A stretch of 64,000 nt of DNA, taken from the NCBI RefSeq assembly GCF_900156425.1, contig NZ_FTNO01000002.1:230125-294124 (forward strand). The letters are read 5' to 3'. The notes beneath the pieces were generated by a model that was not told the origin of the DNA, did not search any database, and saw nothing but the letters and a program-made list of their open reading frames with translations. This document shows, piece after piece, positions 33,956-44,485 of this stretch (positions are counted from its first letter, which is position 1; every line of letters begins with the position of its first letter). The position numbers and the translations under genes are program-made. The stretch comes from Haladaptatus litoreus. GTDB lineage: Archaea > Halobacteriota > Halobacteria > Halobacteriales > Haladaptataceae.

Positions 33956-34477
33956 ATGATTACTATCGTCTCCGACACGCACAGCGAGACGGGCCACGAA
34001 CTCACCGGCCGAACCTTGGAGGCCGTTCGCGAGGCCGACCTCGTCGTTCATGCCGGGGATTTCACGACCGAGGCCGCGCTCTCTGCCTTCGAATCGGAGA
34101 GCAACCGACTGGTCGCGGTTCACGGCAACAACGCGACGCCGAAAGTACTCGACCGACTGCCGAAAGTGCGAACGTTCGAGGAAAACGGGGTTCGATTCGT
34201 TGTCGTCCATCGCCACCGAAGCGGGAGTACGGGACTGGAACTACTCGGACGTGAGCGAGACGCAGACGTGGTTATCTTCGGCCACTCGCATCGACATCTC
34301 GTAGAAGACACTGGTGAGGTGCTGTTGTTGAATCCGGGCAGTCACGCCCAACCGCGGGGCGGACTCCGGACACATCTCGAATTGGAACCGCGGAAGGAGG
34401 GCTTTGGTGGTGGGGTTCGTCGTGGGGATGGAGAACTTCTTCAGGAGTTCTCCGTTGGAGGGGTGGTGGAAAGCTGA
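33956..34477 (+). CDS. YfcE-type metallophosphoesterase
   Basis: A 173-residue calcineurin-like phosphoesterase. It starts MITIVSDTHSETG (DxH), continues DLVVHAGDFTTEAAL (GDF), VAVHGNNATP (GNN, in place of GNHD), and FGHSHRHLVED (GHSH), followed by LLLNPGSHAQPRGG. These match the YfcE/MJ0936 phosphodiesterase family. The frame is open upstream but ATG 33956 fits the beta-strand start. Natural substrates are unknown. The C-terminal 25 residues are Gly- and Glu-rich and include an 8-bp inverted repeat in the DNA (34429-34452). Confidence 0.83.
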   Translation: MITIVSDTHSETGHELTGRTLEAVREADLVVHAGDFTTEAALSAFESESNRLVAVHGNNATPKVLDRLPKVRTFEENGVRFVVVHRHRSGSTGLELLGRERDADVVIFGHSHRHLVEDTGEVLLLNPGSHAQPRGGLRTHLELEPRKEGFGGGVRRGDGELLQEFSVGGVVES

Positions 34478-34597
34478 TGGCGTTTGCGAAGGGCCGAAGC
34501 AGGGCGGTTCCATTTTATCGTATGCACCCCGAGATAATGTACTCTTGGTAAACTCAAAAAAGCGTTTTAGTTATCGGTTTCACACCGAAAATCTCGG

Positions 34598-35239
34598 TCA
34601 GTCTCTGATAACGTACCACCAAACGGCACCGAGCGCGAGAACCAGCGCCCCTCCTGCGAAGAATAGCACTCCCGGCGGAACCGTGGTGATGACGGCGTCT
34701 GCGGCGCTCTGAGCGGGATCCGTGGATTGCGCAGAAAACGTCCCCATATCGCCACCCGTATCCGAATTTTCCGCGGCCTGCCCGCCGATTCCCAGCATAC
34801 CTTCCGTGACGGCGTACTGAATCACGGCGCTGACCGCACCGAGCAGAACTGCCACGCCGAGGACGCGCGAGAGGGCGTCCTTGAGTCCCGTAGTCTGGTC
34901 TTCGCGCCCGGCGAACAGGATGAGCGGGCCGTCGGTCGGCGCGTACACTTTCATCTCTCTGCCTTTCTCGGAGTAGATGGTGTCCACAGCAGAGATGAGT
35001 TCTGCGTCCTCCAACTTCTGAAGGTGGTACTGGGCGTTCTGAAGCGAGGTATCGACTTCGTCACTCAGTTCGGACGCAGTGGCGGGTTGGTCGTGAAGCG
35101 CGGAAAGAAGGCTCCGGGCGGTTCCTGACGAGAGTGCCCCGAGCAAATCGTCGGCGTCGTCGCTATCGACGCCGAGTACCCGCGGGTTGCCACCCGTCGG
35201 GGGTTCTACGTCCGTGCTGGAGGGCAAGAGGTCTGCCAT
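34598..35239 (-). CDS. Membrane-anchored winged-helix transcriptional regulator
   Basis: A 213-residue protein starting MADLLPSSTDVEPPTGGNPR. Residues 30-110 form a winged helix-turn-helix of the ArsR-like type (GTARSLLSALHDQPATASEL then LQNAQYHLQKLEDAELISAV). Two hydrophobic spans follow (VLGVAVLLGAVSAVIQYAV and VLFFAGGALVLALGAVWWY) separated by an exported, Gly/Ser/Asp-rich loop. It is probably a one-component membrane-bound sensor and regulator. It is divergent from a 50-residue membrane protein gene, which may be its target. Confidence 0.75.
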   Translation of the reverse strand: MADLLPSSTDVEPPTGGNPRVLGVDSDDADDLLGALSSGTARSLLSALHDQPATASELSDEVDTSLQNAQYHLQKLEDAELISAVDTIYSEKGREMKVYAPTDGPLILFAGREDQTTGLKDALSRVLGVAVLLGAVSAVIQYAVTEGMLGIGGQAAENSDTGGDMGTFSAQSTDPAQSAADAVITTVPPGVLFFAGGALVLALGAVWWYVIRD

Positions 35240-35324
35240 ATTTATGCGTATGAAACTGCTCGTCAATCAACTTTGTCACTAGCACGGCGAAACGAATTTG
35301 GTTCGTGAACTGATAGGCACGGGT

Positions 35325-35477
35325 ATGCAACCAATCGACATCATCGGAGAGTACATCGGCGACCCCGTGTTCGTCGGCCTTCTCGTCGCCATCCTCGCGT
35401 TCGTGTTCTTCATCTACCTGTTCATCCGCCGGACGCTCACTGGGTTTCAGGAAGGTGTACAGAAGGGGCAACGATAA
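35325..35477 (+). CDS. 50-residue single-pass membrane protein
   Basis: A short gene reading MQPIDIIGEYIGDPVFVGLL and ending TGFQEGVQKGQR. It has an acidic amphipathic start, one long hydrophobic helix (VFVGLLVAILAFVFFIYLFI) and a basic tail. It is divergently transcribed from the membrane-anchored regulator and converges on another small membrane protein gene, 5 nt away. Coding is supported by the clean membrane topology and by placement; function unknown. Confidence 0.55.
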   Translation: MQPIDIIGEYIGDPVFVGLLVAILAFVFFIYLFIRRTLTGFQEGVQKGQR

Positions 35478-35482
35478 CTCGA

Positions 35483-35656
35483 CTACGACTCGAACGCTTC
35501 GAATTCGTTGATAATCACGCCACCGATGCCGACGACGAATCCGAGCCACAGCGTTATGACTGCCCATTCGTAGGGAAGGAGTACGTTACCAAGAAGCGAT
35601 ATCCCGCCGAACGACAGCAACAGAATCCCGAGCAGGAGATAGTCCGTGGTTTGCAT
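35483..35656 (-). CDS. 57-residue two-TM membrane protein
   Basis: Starts MQTTDYLLLGILLLSFGGIS, with two hydrophobic helices split by LLPYEWAV, and ends NEFEAFES. The frame extends another 18 residues to an ATG at 35710, a possible alternative start with a charged N-terminus (MAEDDLQKRFALPAES). It converges on the 50-residue protein. Family not recognised. Confidence 0.55.
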   Translation of the reverse strand: MQTTDYLLLGILLLSFGGISLLGNVLLPYEWAVITLWLGFVVGIGGVIINEFEAFES

Positions 35657-35757
35657 AGTCCCCGACTCGGCTGGCAGAGCAAATCTCTTCTGGAGGTCGT
35701 CTTCCGCCACGACCCCCTCTTATAACGACTCACCCCGGATGAATCACGAAATCACGC

Positions 35758-36774
35758 TCAGAGCGCGTCCCGAACGTTCCCCGCCGCGACTTCGACATCC
35801 TCCTCGCTCACGTCCCAGTGGGTACAGAACCGGGCGACGTGCGTGTCGAACTGCGTGCCGAGGACGCCCATCTCCTCGCAGGCGGTGAGGAACTCGTCCG
35901 CCGTCAGTCCGGCCTTTTCGGTGTTCACGAGGACGATGTTCGTCTCGGGTCGTTGCACCGAAAGCCCGCCAGCGTCGGCCAATCCGTCGGCAAGGATTCG
36001 TGCGTTTTCGTGGTCGTCCGCGAGTCGGGAGACGTTGTCGAGCGCCAACAGTCCCGGCCCGGCCAGCAGGCCGACCTGCCGCATTCCGCCGCCGAACAGC
36101 TTTCGCGTACGGCGTGCACGCGCGATGAAATCTTCACCACCTACGAGCATCGACCCGACCGGCGCGCCCAGTCCCTTCGAGAGACAGAACATCACGGAAT
36201 CGACATTTTCGGTAAATCGGGCGGGCGACACGTCGTGTGCGACGGCGGCATTGCAGACTCGTGCTCCGTCCAAGTGAACCGGAACACCGATTTCGTGGGC
36301 CGCCTCCGCCGCGGCGTCGATTTTTTCGGGAGAAATCGCAACTCCGCCCTTGCTGTTGTGCGTATTTTCGAGGCTTAAAAGACCAGTTCCGGGACGGTGT
36401 GCGTCCTCCTCGACGTAGCCCGATGTCACCTGTTCCGGCGTCGGAACCCCTCTCTCGCCGCCGTCGAGGGTTCTGACTTGCAAACCTGCATGTTGCGCTA
36501 ACCCGCCGAGTTCCCATTTGAAGACGTGGCTCTCGCGCTCCACGAGGATTTCCTGTCCGCGCTTCGTGTGGACGCGGGCGGCGATTTGATTGCCCATCGT
36601 TCCCGTCGGAACGTACAGCGCGGCTTCCATTCCCATCAACTCGGCGGCGCGGGTTTCCAGTTCGTTCACCGTCGGGTCTTCGCCGTACACGTCGTCGCCA
36701 ACGTCGGCGGTGTGGGCCGATTCACGCATCTCCTCGCTCGGTTTGGTTACCGTGTCGCTCCGCAGGTCTATCAT
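35758..36774 (-). CDS. ltaE: Low-specificity L-threonine aldolase
   Basis: A 338-residue fold-type I PLP lyase. MIDLRSDTVTKPSEEMRESA is the family opening and DDVYGEDPTVNELE follows. VHLDGARVCNAAVA holds the cofactor Asp and VMFCLSKGLGAPVGSMLVG the PLP lysine. It splits threonine or allo-threonine to glycine and acetaldehyde. The frame opens at 36801, but ATG 36774 matches the family. It is divergent from the M29 aminopeptidase gene. Confidence 0.88.
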   Translation of the reverse strand: MIDLRSDTVTKPSEEMRESAHTADVGDDVYGEDPTVNELETRAAELMGMEAALYVPTGTMGNQIAARVHTKRGQEILVERESHVFKWELGGLAQHAGLQVRTLDGGERGVPTPEQVTSGYVEEDAHRPGTGLLSLENTHNSKGGVAISPEKIDAAAEAAHEIGVPVHLDGARVCNAAVAHDVSPARFTENVDSVMFCLSKGLGAPVGSMLVGGEDFIARARRTRKLFGGGMRQVGLLAGPGLLALDNVSRLADDHENARILADGLADAGGLSVQRPETNIVLVNTEKAGLTADEFLTACEEMGVLGTQFDTHVARFCTHWDVSEEDVEVAAGNVRDAL

Positions 36775-36892
36775 GACCGCCCCTTTCGCGGCGGTGGACA
36801 AATAATCGAGGGTAGAGACGAAATCGACAGTCGGGACGATTTTCCGGGTGATGTATCGAAAGCGGTTTCAGACATCCATGAAATCGACTAGC

Positions 36893-37975
36893 ATGGACTC
36901 TCGGATTCGGAAACACGCCGAAATCATCGTTGACCATTCCCTCGACATCGACGCAGGCGACAAAGTCGTCCTTCGCGTTCCGTCGGTCGCAGACGACCTC
37001 GCTATCGCCCTGTCCGAACTGCTCGGTGAGCGCGGTGCGTTCCCCCTCGTCACCGCCGGACGCCGCGACCGAAAACGTGCCGCATTTCTCAAATCTATCG
37101 ACCCCGACGCTCTCGACACACCAGAGCACGAAAAGGCACTGTTTGAGGCGGCAGATGCAGTGGTTCACGTTCGCGCACACGAAAACGCCTCCGACATGAG
37201 CGACGTAGACGCCGAGACGCACGCGGCATACAACCAAGCGTATCAGCCGGTACAGGAAGAAATCCTCTCGATGCCGTGGTGTCTCACGCAACATCCATCG
37301 CCGGGAAGCGCGCAGTTGGCCGAGATGAGCACCGAATCCTACGAGGAGTTCGTCTACGGCGCAATGAACAAAGATTGGGATGAACAGCGCGAGTTCCAGC
37401 AGGAGATGGTTGAAATCTTGGACGCCGGGGATGAAGTTCGAATCGTCTCCGGCGACACCACCGACCTCACGATGTCCATCACGGGCATGAAGACCATCAA
37501 CGACCACGGGAAGAACAACCTACCCGGCGGCGAAGTGTTTACCGCGCCGGTTCCCGATTCGGTCGAAGGTGAAGTGCTGTTCGACAAACCGCTCGTTCAT
37601 CAGGGGCATATCGTGGAGGGAGTCTGGCTGAAATTCGAGGAGGGCGAAGTCGTTGATTTCAGTGCCGAAAAGAACGAGGACGTTCTCGCGGGCGTTCTCG
37701 ACACGGACGACGGTGCGCGCCGACTCGGCGAACTCGGCGTCGGTATGAACCGCGACATCGACCAGTTTTCCTACAACATGCTTTTTGACGAGAAGATGGG
37801 CGACACCATCCACCTCGCCATCGGCATGGCCTATGACATCTGTGTACCCGAAAGTCAGGAACAGAACGAAAGCGCGGTTCACGTCGATATGATAGTCGAT
37901 ATGAGCGAGGATTCGCGGATAGAAGTAGACGGCGAAGTCGTTCAGCGGAACGGAACATTCACGTTCGAGGAGTAG
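36893..37975 (+). CDS. M29-family aminopeptidase
   Basis: A 360-residue metallo-aminopeptidase of the thermophilic M29 group. MDSRIRKHAEIIVDHSLDI starts the N-terminal domain. Metal ligands of the family are visible late in the protein: LGELGVGMN (Glu), TIHLAIGMAYD (His) and SAVHVDMIVDM (His, Asp). Members are cobalt- or zinc-dependent enzymes that remove N-terminal residues. Upstream in-frame ATGs at 36848 and 36878 would add residues without family support. Cytosolic. Confidence 0.88.
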   Translation: MDSRIRKHAEIIVDHSLDIDAGDKVVLRVPSVADDLAIALSELLGERGAFPLVTAGRRDRKRAAFLKSIDPDALDTPEHEKALFEAADAVVHVRAHENASDMSDVDAETHAAYNQAYQPVQEEILSMPWCLTQHPSPGSAQLAEMSTESYEEFVYGAMNKDWDEQREFQQEMVEILDAGDEVRIVSGDTTDLTMSITGMKTINDHGKNNLPGGEVFTAPVPDSVEGEVLFDKPLVHQGHIVEGVWLKFEEGEVVDFSAEKNEDVLAGVLDTDDGARRLGELGVGMNRDIDQFSYNMLFDEKMGDTIHLAIGMAYDICVPESQEQNESAVHVDMIVDMSEDSRIEVDGEVVQRNGTFTFEE

Positions 37976-38133
37976 CGCGAAACCACGAAAACGCGGATAT
38001 CCGCCAGATATAACAGTATTTTAGTATAAAGTCGAGAAATCGCCTGCAAACTGCGCGTTCACAATTATAATTTTTGTATCCTATCGAATACGTTCTGAAG
38101 TTCATTCCTATATAATTGTTGTGGCCCGCGTAA

Positions 38134-38139
38134 TTTAAG
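38134..38139 (+). promoter_or_regulatory. TATA-like box of the CPxCG mini-gene
   Basis: TTTAAG about 28 nt before GTG 38165, within a strikingly AT-rich intergenic stretch (37976-38164). Confidence 0.5.
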
Positions 38140-38164
38140 TGCCTCTGGTAGTATAGCAATTATC

Positions 38165-38314
38165 GTGTCAAAAGTACCCTGTCCAGACTGTCGTCGGAAA
38201 ATCGCATTCCACGAACTGGAAACAAAGACTATCGCCCAGTCGAGTGGGTTCGCAACGAACTACCGCTGTCCGTTCTGCCGAAACGCTATCGAAAACGTCG
38301 CCGAATTGTTGTGA
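38165..38314 (+). CDS. 49-residue CPxC-type zinc-finger micro-protein
   Basis: GTG start; reads MSKVPCPDCRRKIAFHELET and later YRCPFCRNAIENVAEL. The two CPxC pairs, about 30 residues apart, form one zinc site. Small zinc-finger proteins of this CPxCG class are numerous in haloarchaea, and some affect stress survival, swarming or biofilm formation. It has its own promoter. Converges on a possible 59-codon gene. The role of this member is unknown. Confidence 0.65.
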   Translation: MSKVPCPDCRRKIAFHELETKTIAQSSGFATNYRCPFCRNAIENVAELL

Positions 38315-38319
38315 CTTCG

Positions 38320-38499
38320 CTACCGAAGCGGAGCCAGCAATCGCGTCAGCGACTGCGATAGTACCCGAGACAGTAATCGCGAGCGTAGTCGCCCGCTGTC
38401 AATTTCGTCTTTCCCGAGCGTGCCGAGCGTCTTGTGTTCGTTCCGCGCCCAGTCCAACGTCGCCGTCGAGTAGCGCGCACCCGGAAAGTCGTCGGTCAT
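38320..38499 (-). CDS. Possible 59-residue basic protein
   Basis: A frame MTDDFPGARYSTATLDWARN ending SQSLTRLLAPLR, with haloarchaeal-like codon use in its first half and an Arg/Leu/Ser-rich amphipathic C-terminus. It is convergent with, and only 5 nt from, the zinc-finger gene. No family recognised and no strong promoter seen, so this is tentative. Confidence 0.35.
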   Translation of the reverse strand: MTDDFPGARYSTATLDWARNEHKTLGTLGKDEIDSGRLRSRLLSRVLSQSLTRLLAPLR

Positions 38500-38581
38500 A
38501 TCTCACGCGAGAAACGGCGCGTTGAAAATCGTTTCCGTTCGCACGGACAGGTTAATGCGCCGTTACTCCTGATCTTCTCTC

Positions 38582-39121
38582 ATGCTCGAAATTTTCTACG
38601 ACCCGAACCGTTTTTTCGAAGAGAGAACGCCGCTCTCTGCAATTCCGCCCGCTATCGTCGTTTTGCTGGCAAGTCTCGTGTCTGCGTTTTCGACGGTGGT
38701 GACGTTAGTACAAGCGACAGACCAATCGGTTATCATGTCGGGTCTAACCGCCATTCTGAACGTGCCGCTTTCGTTCGTCTGGGATTTACTGCTACTCGGA
38801 ATCTACAGCACTGCCCTCTACGTTCTCGCCTCGTCAACCTTCGAAGGTGATGGGTCGTTCAGCGCGACAATTAAGGTAGCAGGATGGGGCTTTCTCCCGC
38901 TCATCTTCTCGCGCCCGGTGACGACGCTTTCCTACACATCCGAACTACAGTTCAGTCCGTGGATTCCCTTTGCCATCAGTACACTCTCTATTCTCTGGCA
39001 GGGTGCGCTTTGGTCGTTCGGACTCCGACACACGCACGGAATTTCACGCCAAGATGCGGCGTTTGCGGCAGGCGTTCCCGTCACGCTGATGCTCGCGCTC
39101 GCCCTACGCGGGGTCGTCTAA
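38582..39121 (+). CDS. Yip1-domain membrane protein
   Basis: A 179-residue protein with five hydrophobic spans. The opening MLEIFYDPNRFFEERTPLSA and the later FSATIKVAGWGFLPLIFSRP are typical of prokaryotic Yip1-family proteins, where the 'a.k...g.g..P' loop is conserved. Function in archaea is undefined, possibly envelope organisation. It converges on a gene for a small acidic protein with a one-base gap between the stop codons. Confidence 0.75.
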   Translation: MLEIFYDPNRFFEERTPLSAIPPAIVVLLASLVSAFSTVVTLVQATDQSVIMSGLTAILNVPLSFVWDLLLLGIYSTALYVLASSTFEGDGSFSATIKVAGWGFLPLIFSRPVTTLSYTSELQFSPWIPFAISTLSILWQGALWSFGLRHTHGISRQDAAFAAGVPVTLMLALALRGVV

Positions 39122-39122
39122 G

Positions 39123-41654
<2,532 letters not shown>

Positions 41655-41676
41655 TCGAGCGTTCGGCTAACTCACG

Positions 41677-42558
41677 TTACAGTTCCGCTCGGTCAAATAG
41701 TAGGTACCCCACCGCGACCGGAATGAGCAACCAGAGCAGGAACTGCGCCACCACAACGGCGTCGGAGAGATAGAACGGCGTCTCGCCGAGAATCTGTTTG
41801 TACGCCTGAAGCTGAATCCCGCTTACTCCGTACAGCCGAGCGTCCAGCGTACTTCCCACGTAGAGGGTTGCAGCGAGAGTTTCGTAGGCTCGAATAGGGT
41901 TGAAATATTTGACGAACAGACCGTATTTGGCGATTTGTGCCGTTTCCCACCCGAGTGAGAGATTGTCGTTTAGGTGGAGAAGTCCTCGACGAACGTACGT
42001 CCACAGTTGCGTAAATAGGACGTACAGCGCGACGGAAACGACCATCGAACGGCGGTTCGTGGACGTGGCGGCCGAAATTCCAATCGCGATGCTGACGAAC
42101 GTCACGCCGAGCGCGATTGTCAGGAAGGTGAACAGCAGGTAGTTTACGATTTCGAGGTTGATGCCGAAGACGACGAGGGTGATTCCGGCGGCGACCATGC
42201 CGAGCAAAATCGGAACGGCGATGACGCCGCTCCGCCCGAGCAGTTTGCCGACGACGACATCCTGTCGAGAGTGTGGAAGCGACAGCATGAGCTTTATCGT
42301 TCCCGATTCGCGTTCCCCGACGATGGCGTTGTAGGCCACCACGAGCGCGATGAGGGGGACGAGGAGTGCAACGACCTGTCCACCCAACAGGGCGAGAAAC
42401 GCGTCAGTGCTGACCTGCTGGTCTATGTTACCCAGTCCTGCCCCGACGAAGTACGCGCTTCCGATGAACAGGCCGATGAAAATCGCGGAGATAACCCAGA
42501 ACCACCGCGACCGAAGTGAATCGTGGAAATCCTTCCGGGCGACTGCTTTCCACGTCAT
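41677..42558 (-). CDS. ABC-2 type transporter permease
   Basis: A 293-residue membrane protein with six hydrophobic spans, starting MTWKAVARKDFHDSLRSRWF, the cytosolic amphipathic start common in NosY/ABC-2 permeases. A conserved GERESGTIKLMLSLPHSRQD loop follows span 2. It overlaps the ATPase gene upstream by 4 nt, so the two encode one exporter. Substrate unknown; NosY-like members export copper-site components, others lipids or drugs. Confidence 0.85.
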   Translation of the reverse strand: MTWKAVARKDFHDSLRSRWFWVISAIFIGLFIGSAYFVGAGLGNIDQQVSTDAFLALLGGQVVALLVPLIALVVAYNAIVGERESGTIKLMLSLPHSRQDVVVGKLLGRSGVIAVPILLGMVAAGITLVVFGINLEIVNYLLFTFLTIALGVTFVSIAIGISAATSTNRRSMVVSVALYVLFTQLWTYVRRGLLHLNDNLSLGWETAQIAKYGLFVKYFNPIRAYETLAATLYVGSTLDARLYGVSGIQLQAYKQILGETPFYLSDAVVVAQFLLWLLIPVAVGYLLFDRAEL

Positions 42559-43472
42559 GCTGTAGCCTCCGTTTCCGTGTAGCTAATGAAGAGGTCTTCC
42601 AGCGAGGTTTCGTCGGTTTCGAAGTCCACAACGTCCGCTCCTGCGTTTTCCAGCGTGGCGATGACGGTCGTTTTCGCCTCCGAATCACAGGTGACGAACA
42701 ACTCGTTTCCGTCTCGGTCGACGTTCGTCACGCCGTTGAGGTCGCGCACCGCCGACACCGCGTCTTGGGAAAGTGACTTCGTTTCGACCGTCATCGCGGT
42801 GTCGCCGCCGACGTTCTCTCGGAGTCCTTCGATGGAGTCCTCGGCGACGAGTTCGCCTTCGTTGAGGATTCCGACGCGGTCACAGACCGCTTCGACCTGT
42901 CCGAGAATGTGGCTGGAGAAAAAGATGGTCGCGCCGCGCTCTTTTTCCTTCCTAACGATTTCGCGCATCTCGCGCGCCCCGTTCGGGTCGAGTCCGGTTG
43001 AGGGTTCGTCGAGAATCAAGAGGTCGGGGTCGCCCACGAGTGCCATCGCGAACGCGAGTCGCTGGGCCATCCCTTTCGAATAGCCGCCCGCTTTTCGGTC
43101 GGCGTCTTCCGATTGCAGTCCGACTCTGTCGAGCAGTTCGTCGGGGTCGTCGTTCGTCTCCTTCGATTCGATGGCGAACTCCAGATGCTGTCTTCCGGTC
43201 AGTCGCTTGTACACCGAGAATCCTTCGGGGAGGACGCCGATTCGTTCTCGAATCGCGACGCTCTCTTTCTGTGCATCGTGCCCGAGGACGGAAACGGTTC
43301 CCTCGGTCGGTCGAATGAAATCGAGAATGAGGTTGATAGTCGTCGATTTGCCCGCGCCGTTCGGCCCGAGAAATCCGAACACCTCCCCCTCTTTCACGTC
43401 GAGCGAGAGGTCGTTGACGGCGGTGACGCTACCGTAGCGTTTCGTCACGCCGTCGAGTCGAATGGCAGTCAT
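42555..43472 (-). CDS. ABC transporter ATP-binding protein
   Basis: A 305-residue ATPase. Walker A GPNGAGKSTTINLIL, signature GGYSKGMAQRLAFAM (the usual LSGGQ replaced by YSKGM, common in ABC-2 partners), Walker B LLILDEPSTGLDP, and the switch His in FFSSHILGQVEAV. A C-terminal regulatory domain of about 85 residues follows. Partner of the permease encoded by the next gene. Confidence 0.9.
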   Translation of the reverse strand: MTAIRLDGVTKRYGSVTAVNDLSLDVKEGEVFGFLGPNGAGKSTTINLILDFIRPTEGTVSVLGHDAQKESVAIRERIGVLPEGFSVYKRLTGRQHLEFAIESKETNDDPDELLDRVGLQSEDADRKAGGYSKGMAQRLAFAMALVGDPDLLILDEPSTGLDPNGAREMREIVRKEKERGATIFFSSHILGQVEAVCDRVGILNEGELVAEDSIEGLRENVGGDTAMTVETKSLSQDAVSAVRDLNGVTNVDRDGNELFVTCDSEAKTTVIATLENAGADVVDFETDETSLEDLFISYTETEATA

Positions 43473-43516
43473 GGTTCCGGGTTGCTGGAACGAACATAAA
43501 ACATTACTGTTCTATG

Positions 43517-43771
43517 TCACACCGTATCGCTCGGGTCGTGTTTGTCCGCCATTCGCTCTACTTCCTCGGCGTAGCGTTGCTGACGGCTGTCTTCCGTCAC
43601 GGAAGACAGCCTGTCTTGTTCGACTTCGATTGCGGCGGTCGTCTCGCCGCCGAGTCGCCCGGCCAGTTCCTTTTGGAGATACTGCTCGCCATCCGGCGTC
43701 GAATACACCAGCGTCAGCAGGTCGCGGTCGCTGTACGTCCGTTCCACGAGCCAGACGCGCACGTCAGTCAT
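43517..43771 (-). CDS. Conserved haloarchaeal hypothetical protein
   Basis: An 84-residue protein starting MTDVRVWLVERTYSDRDLLT and ending ERMADKHDPSDTV. The N-terminal half is a beta pattern (LVYSTPDGEQYLQKEL) and the C-terminal half is helical and acidic. The longer open frame to 43960 runs into the divergent gene and is rejected. Function unknown. Confidence 0.65.
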   Translation of the reverse strand: MTDVRVWLVERTYSDRDLLTLVYSTPDGEQYLQKELAGRLGGETTAAIEVEQDRLSSVTEDSRQQRYAEEVERMADKHDPSDTV

Positions 43772-43828
43772 AGCCCAGGGTTCTCCCGTCGAAGGCTTGT
43801 ATCTGGCGAGGGATGTCGTAGCCACAAC

Positions 43829-43838
43829 CTTATTTAAC
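43829..43838 (+). promoter_or_regulatory. TATA box of the 43861 membrane gene
   Basis: CTTATTTAAC, centred 27 nt before ATG 43861; leaderless spacing. Confidence 0.6.
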
Positions 43839-43860
43839 TCTGTGATTGTCCCGATAAACG

Positions 43861-44457
43861 ATGCGACAGTCCCCGCTGTCCGAGGCATCGGATGACCGCC
43901 TGCTGGATATGCTGTTTGCAGGCGAGGACATCGAGGAGGAAATCGAACTCGACGGCGCACGAATCGCGGTGACGAGCCATCGCGTGCTTGCGTTCATGCC
44001 CGAAGGTGGCGGTCGGCGATTCGACCATGCAGACCGCCCGAACGTCCTCAATGCCAGCGTCCAACCGACCGGTCACGATAGCTACCTCTCGTGGGTCATC
44101 CGGAGCGTCGTCTACGGAATCATTCTCCTTGGCGGGGGGTTCTTAATAAACAGCAGCGGTATCCTCGTCAGGCTCGGCAATACCGAAGCTCCGAACGATC
44201 AAATCATCGGCGGCGTCGGCCAAATGATTTCCTCGATGGCGGTCATGTTCGGCATCCTCACGGATGCCTTCCTGCTGATTGGCGGCGTATTGCTGTTCGT
44301 CGGATTCGTCCTCGGCGCGCTGTATTTCGTCACTCGGTCGGAAGAGTTGGTCATCGAACGCGCCGGAAGAGAGCCGATTTACGTGCCCGTAAACGGCAAG
44401 GAGGCCGAAGACGCCGCTCGGCGAATACGCACTACACTCGGGCGAGAAAAGGCATAG
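43861..44457 (+). CDS. Membrane protein with N-terminal PH-like domain
   Basis: A 198-residue protein. Residues 1-60 (DIEEEIELDGARIAVTSHRV) look like the start of a bacterial-PH-type domain, with 'VTSHRVLAF' as the usual strand. Two hydrophobic hairpins follow (YGIILLGGGFLINSSGILV; FLLIGGVLLFVGFVLGALYF), and then a basic/acidic tail with a second short PH-like strand (RSEELVIERAGREPIYVPV). Function unknown. Confidence 0.65.
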   Translation: MRQSPLSEASDDRLLDMLFAGEDIEEEIELDGARIAVTSHRVLAFMPEGGGRRFDHADRPNVLNASVQPTGHDSYLSWVIRSVVYGIILLGGGFLINSSGILVRLGNTEAPNDQIIGGVGQMISSMAVMFGILTDAFLLIGGVLLFVGFVLGALYFVTRSEELVIERAGREPIYVPVNGKEAEDAARRIRTTLGREKA

Positions 44458-44485
44458 TTGAGAAACCGATTCTGAGGATTTCGGC

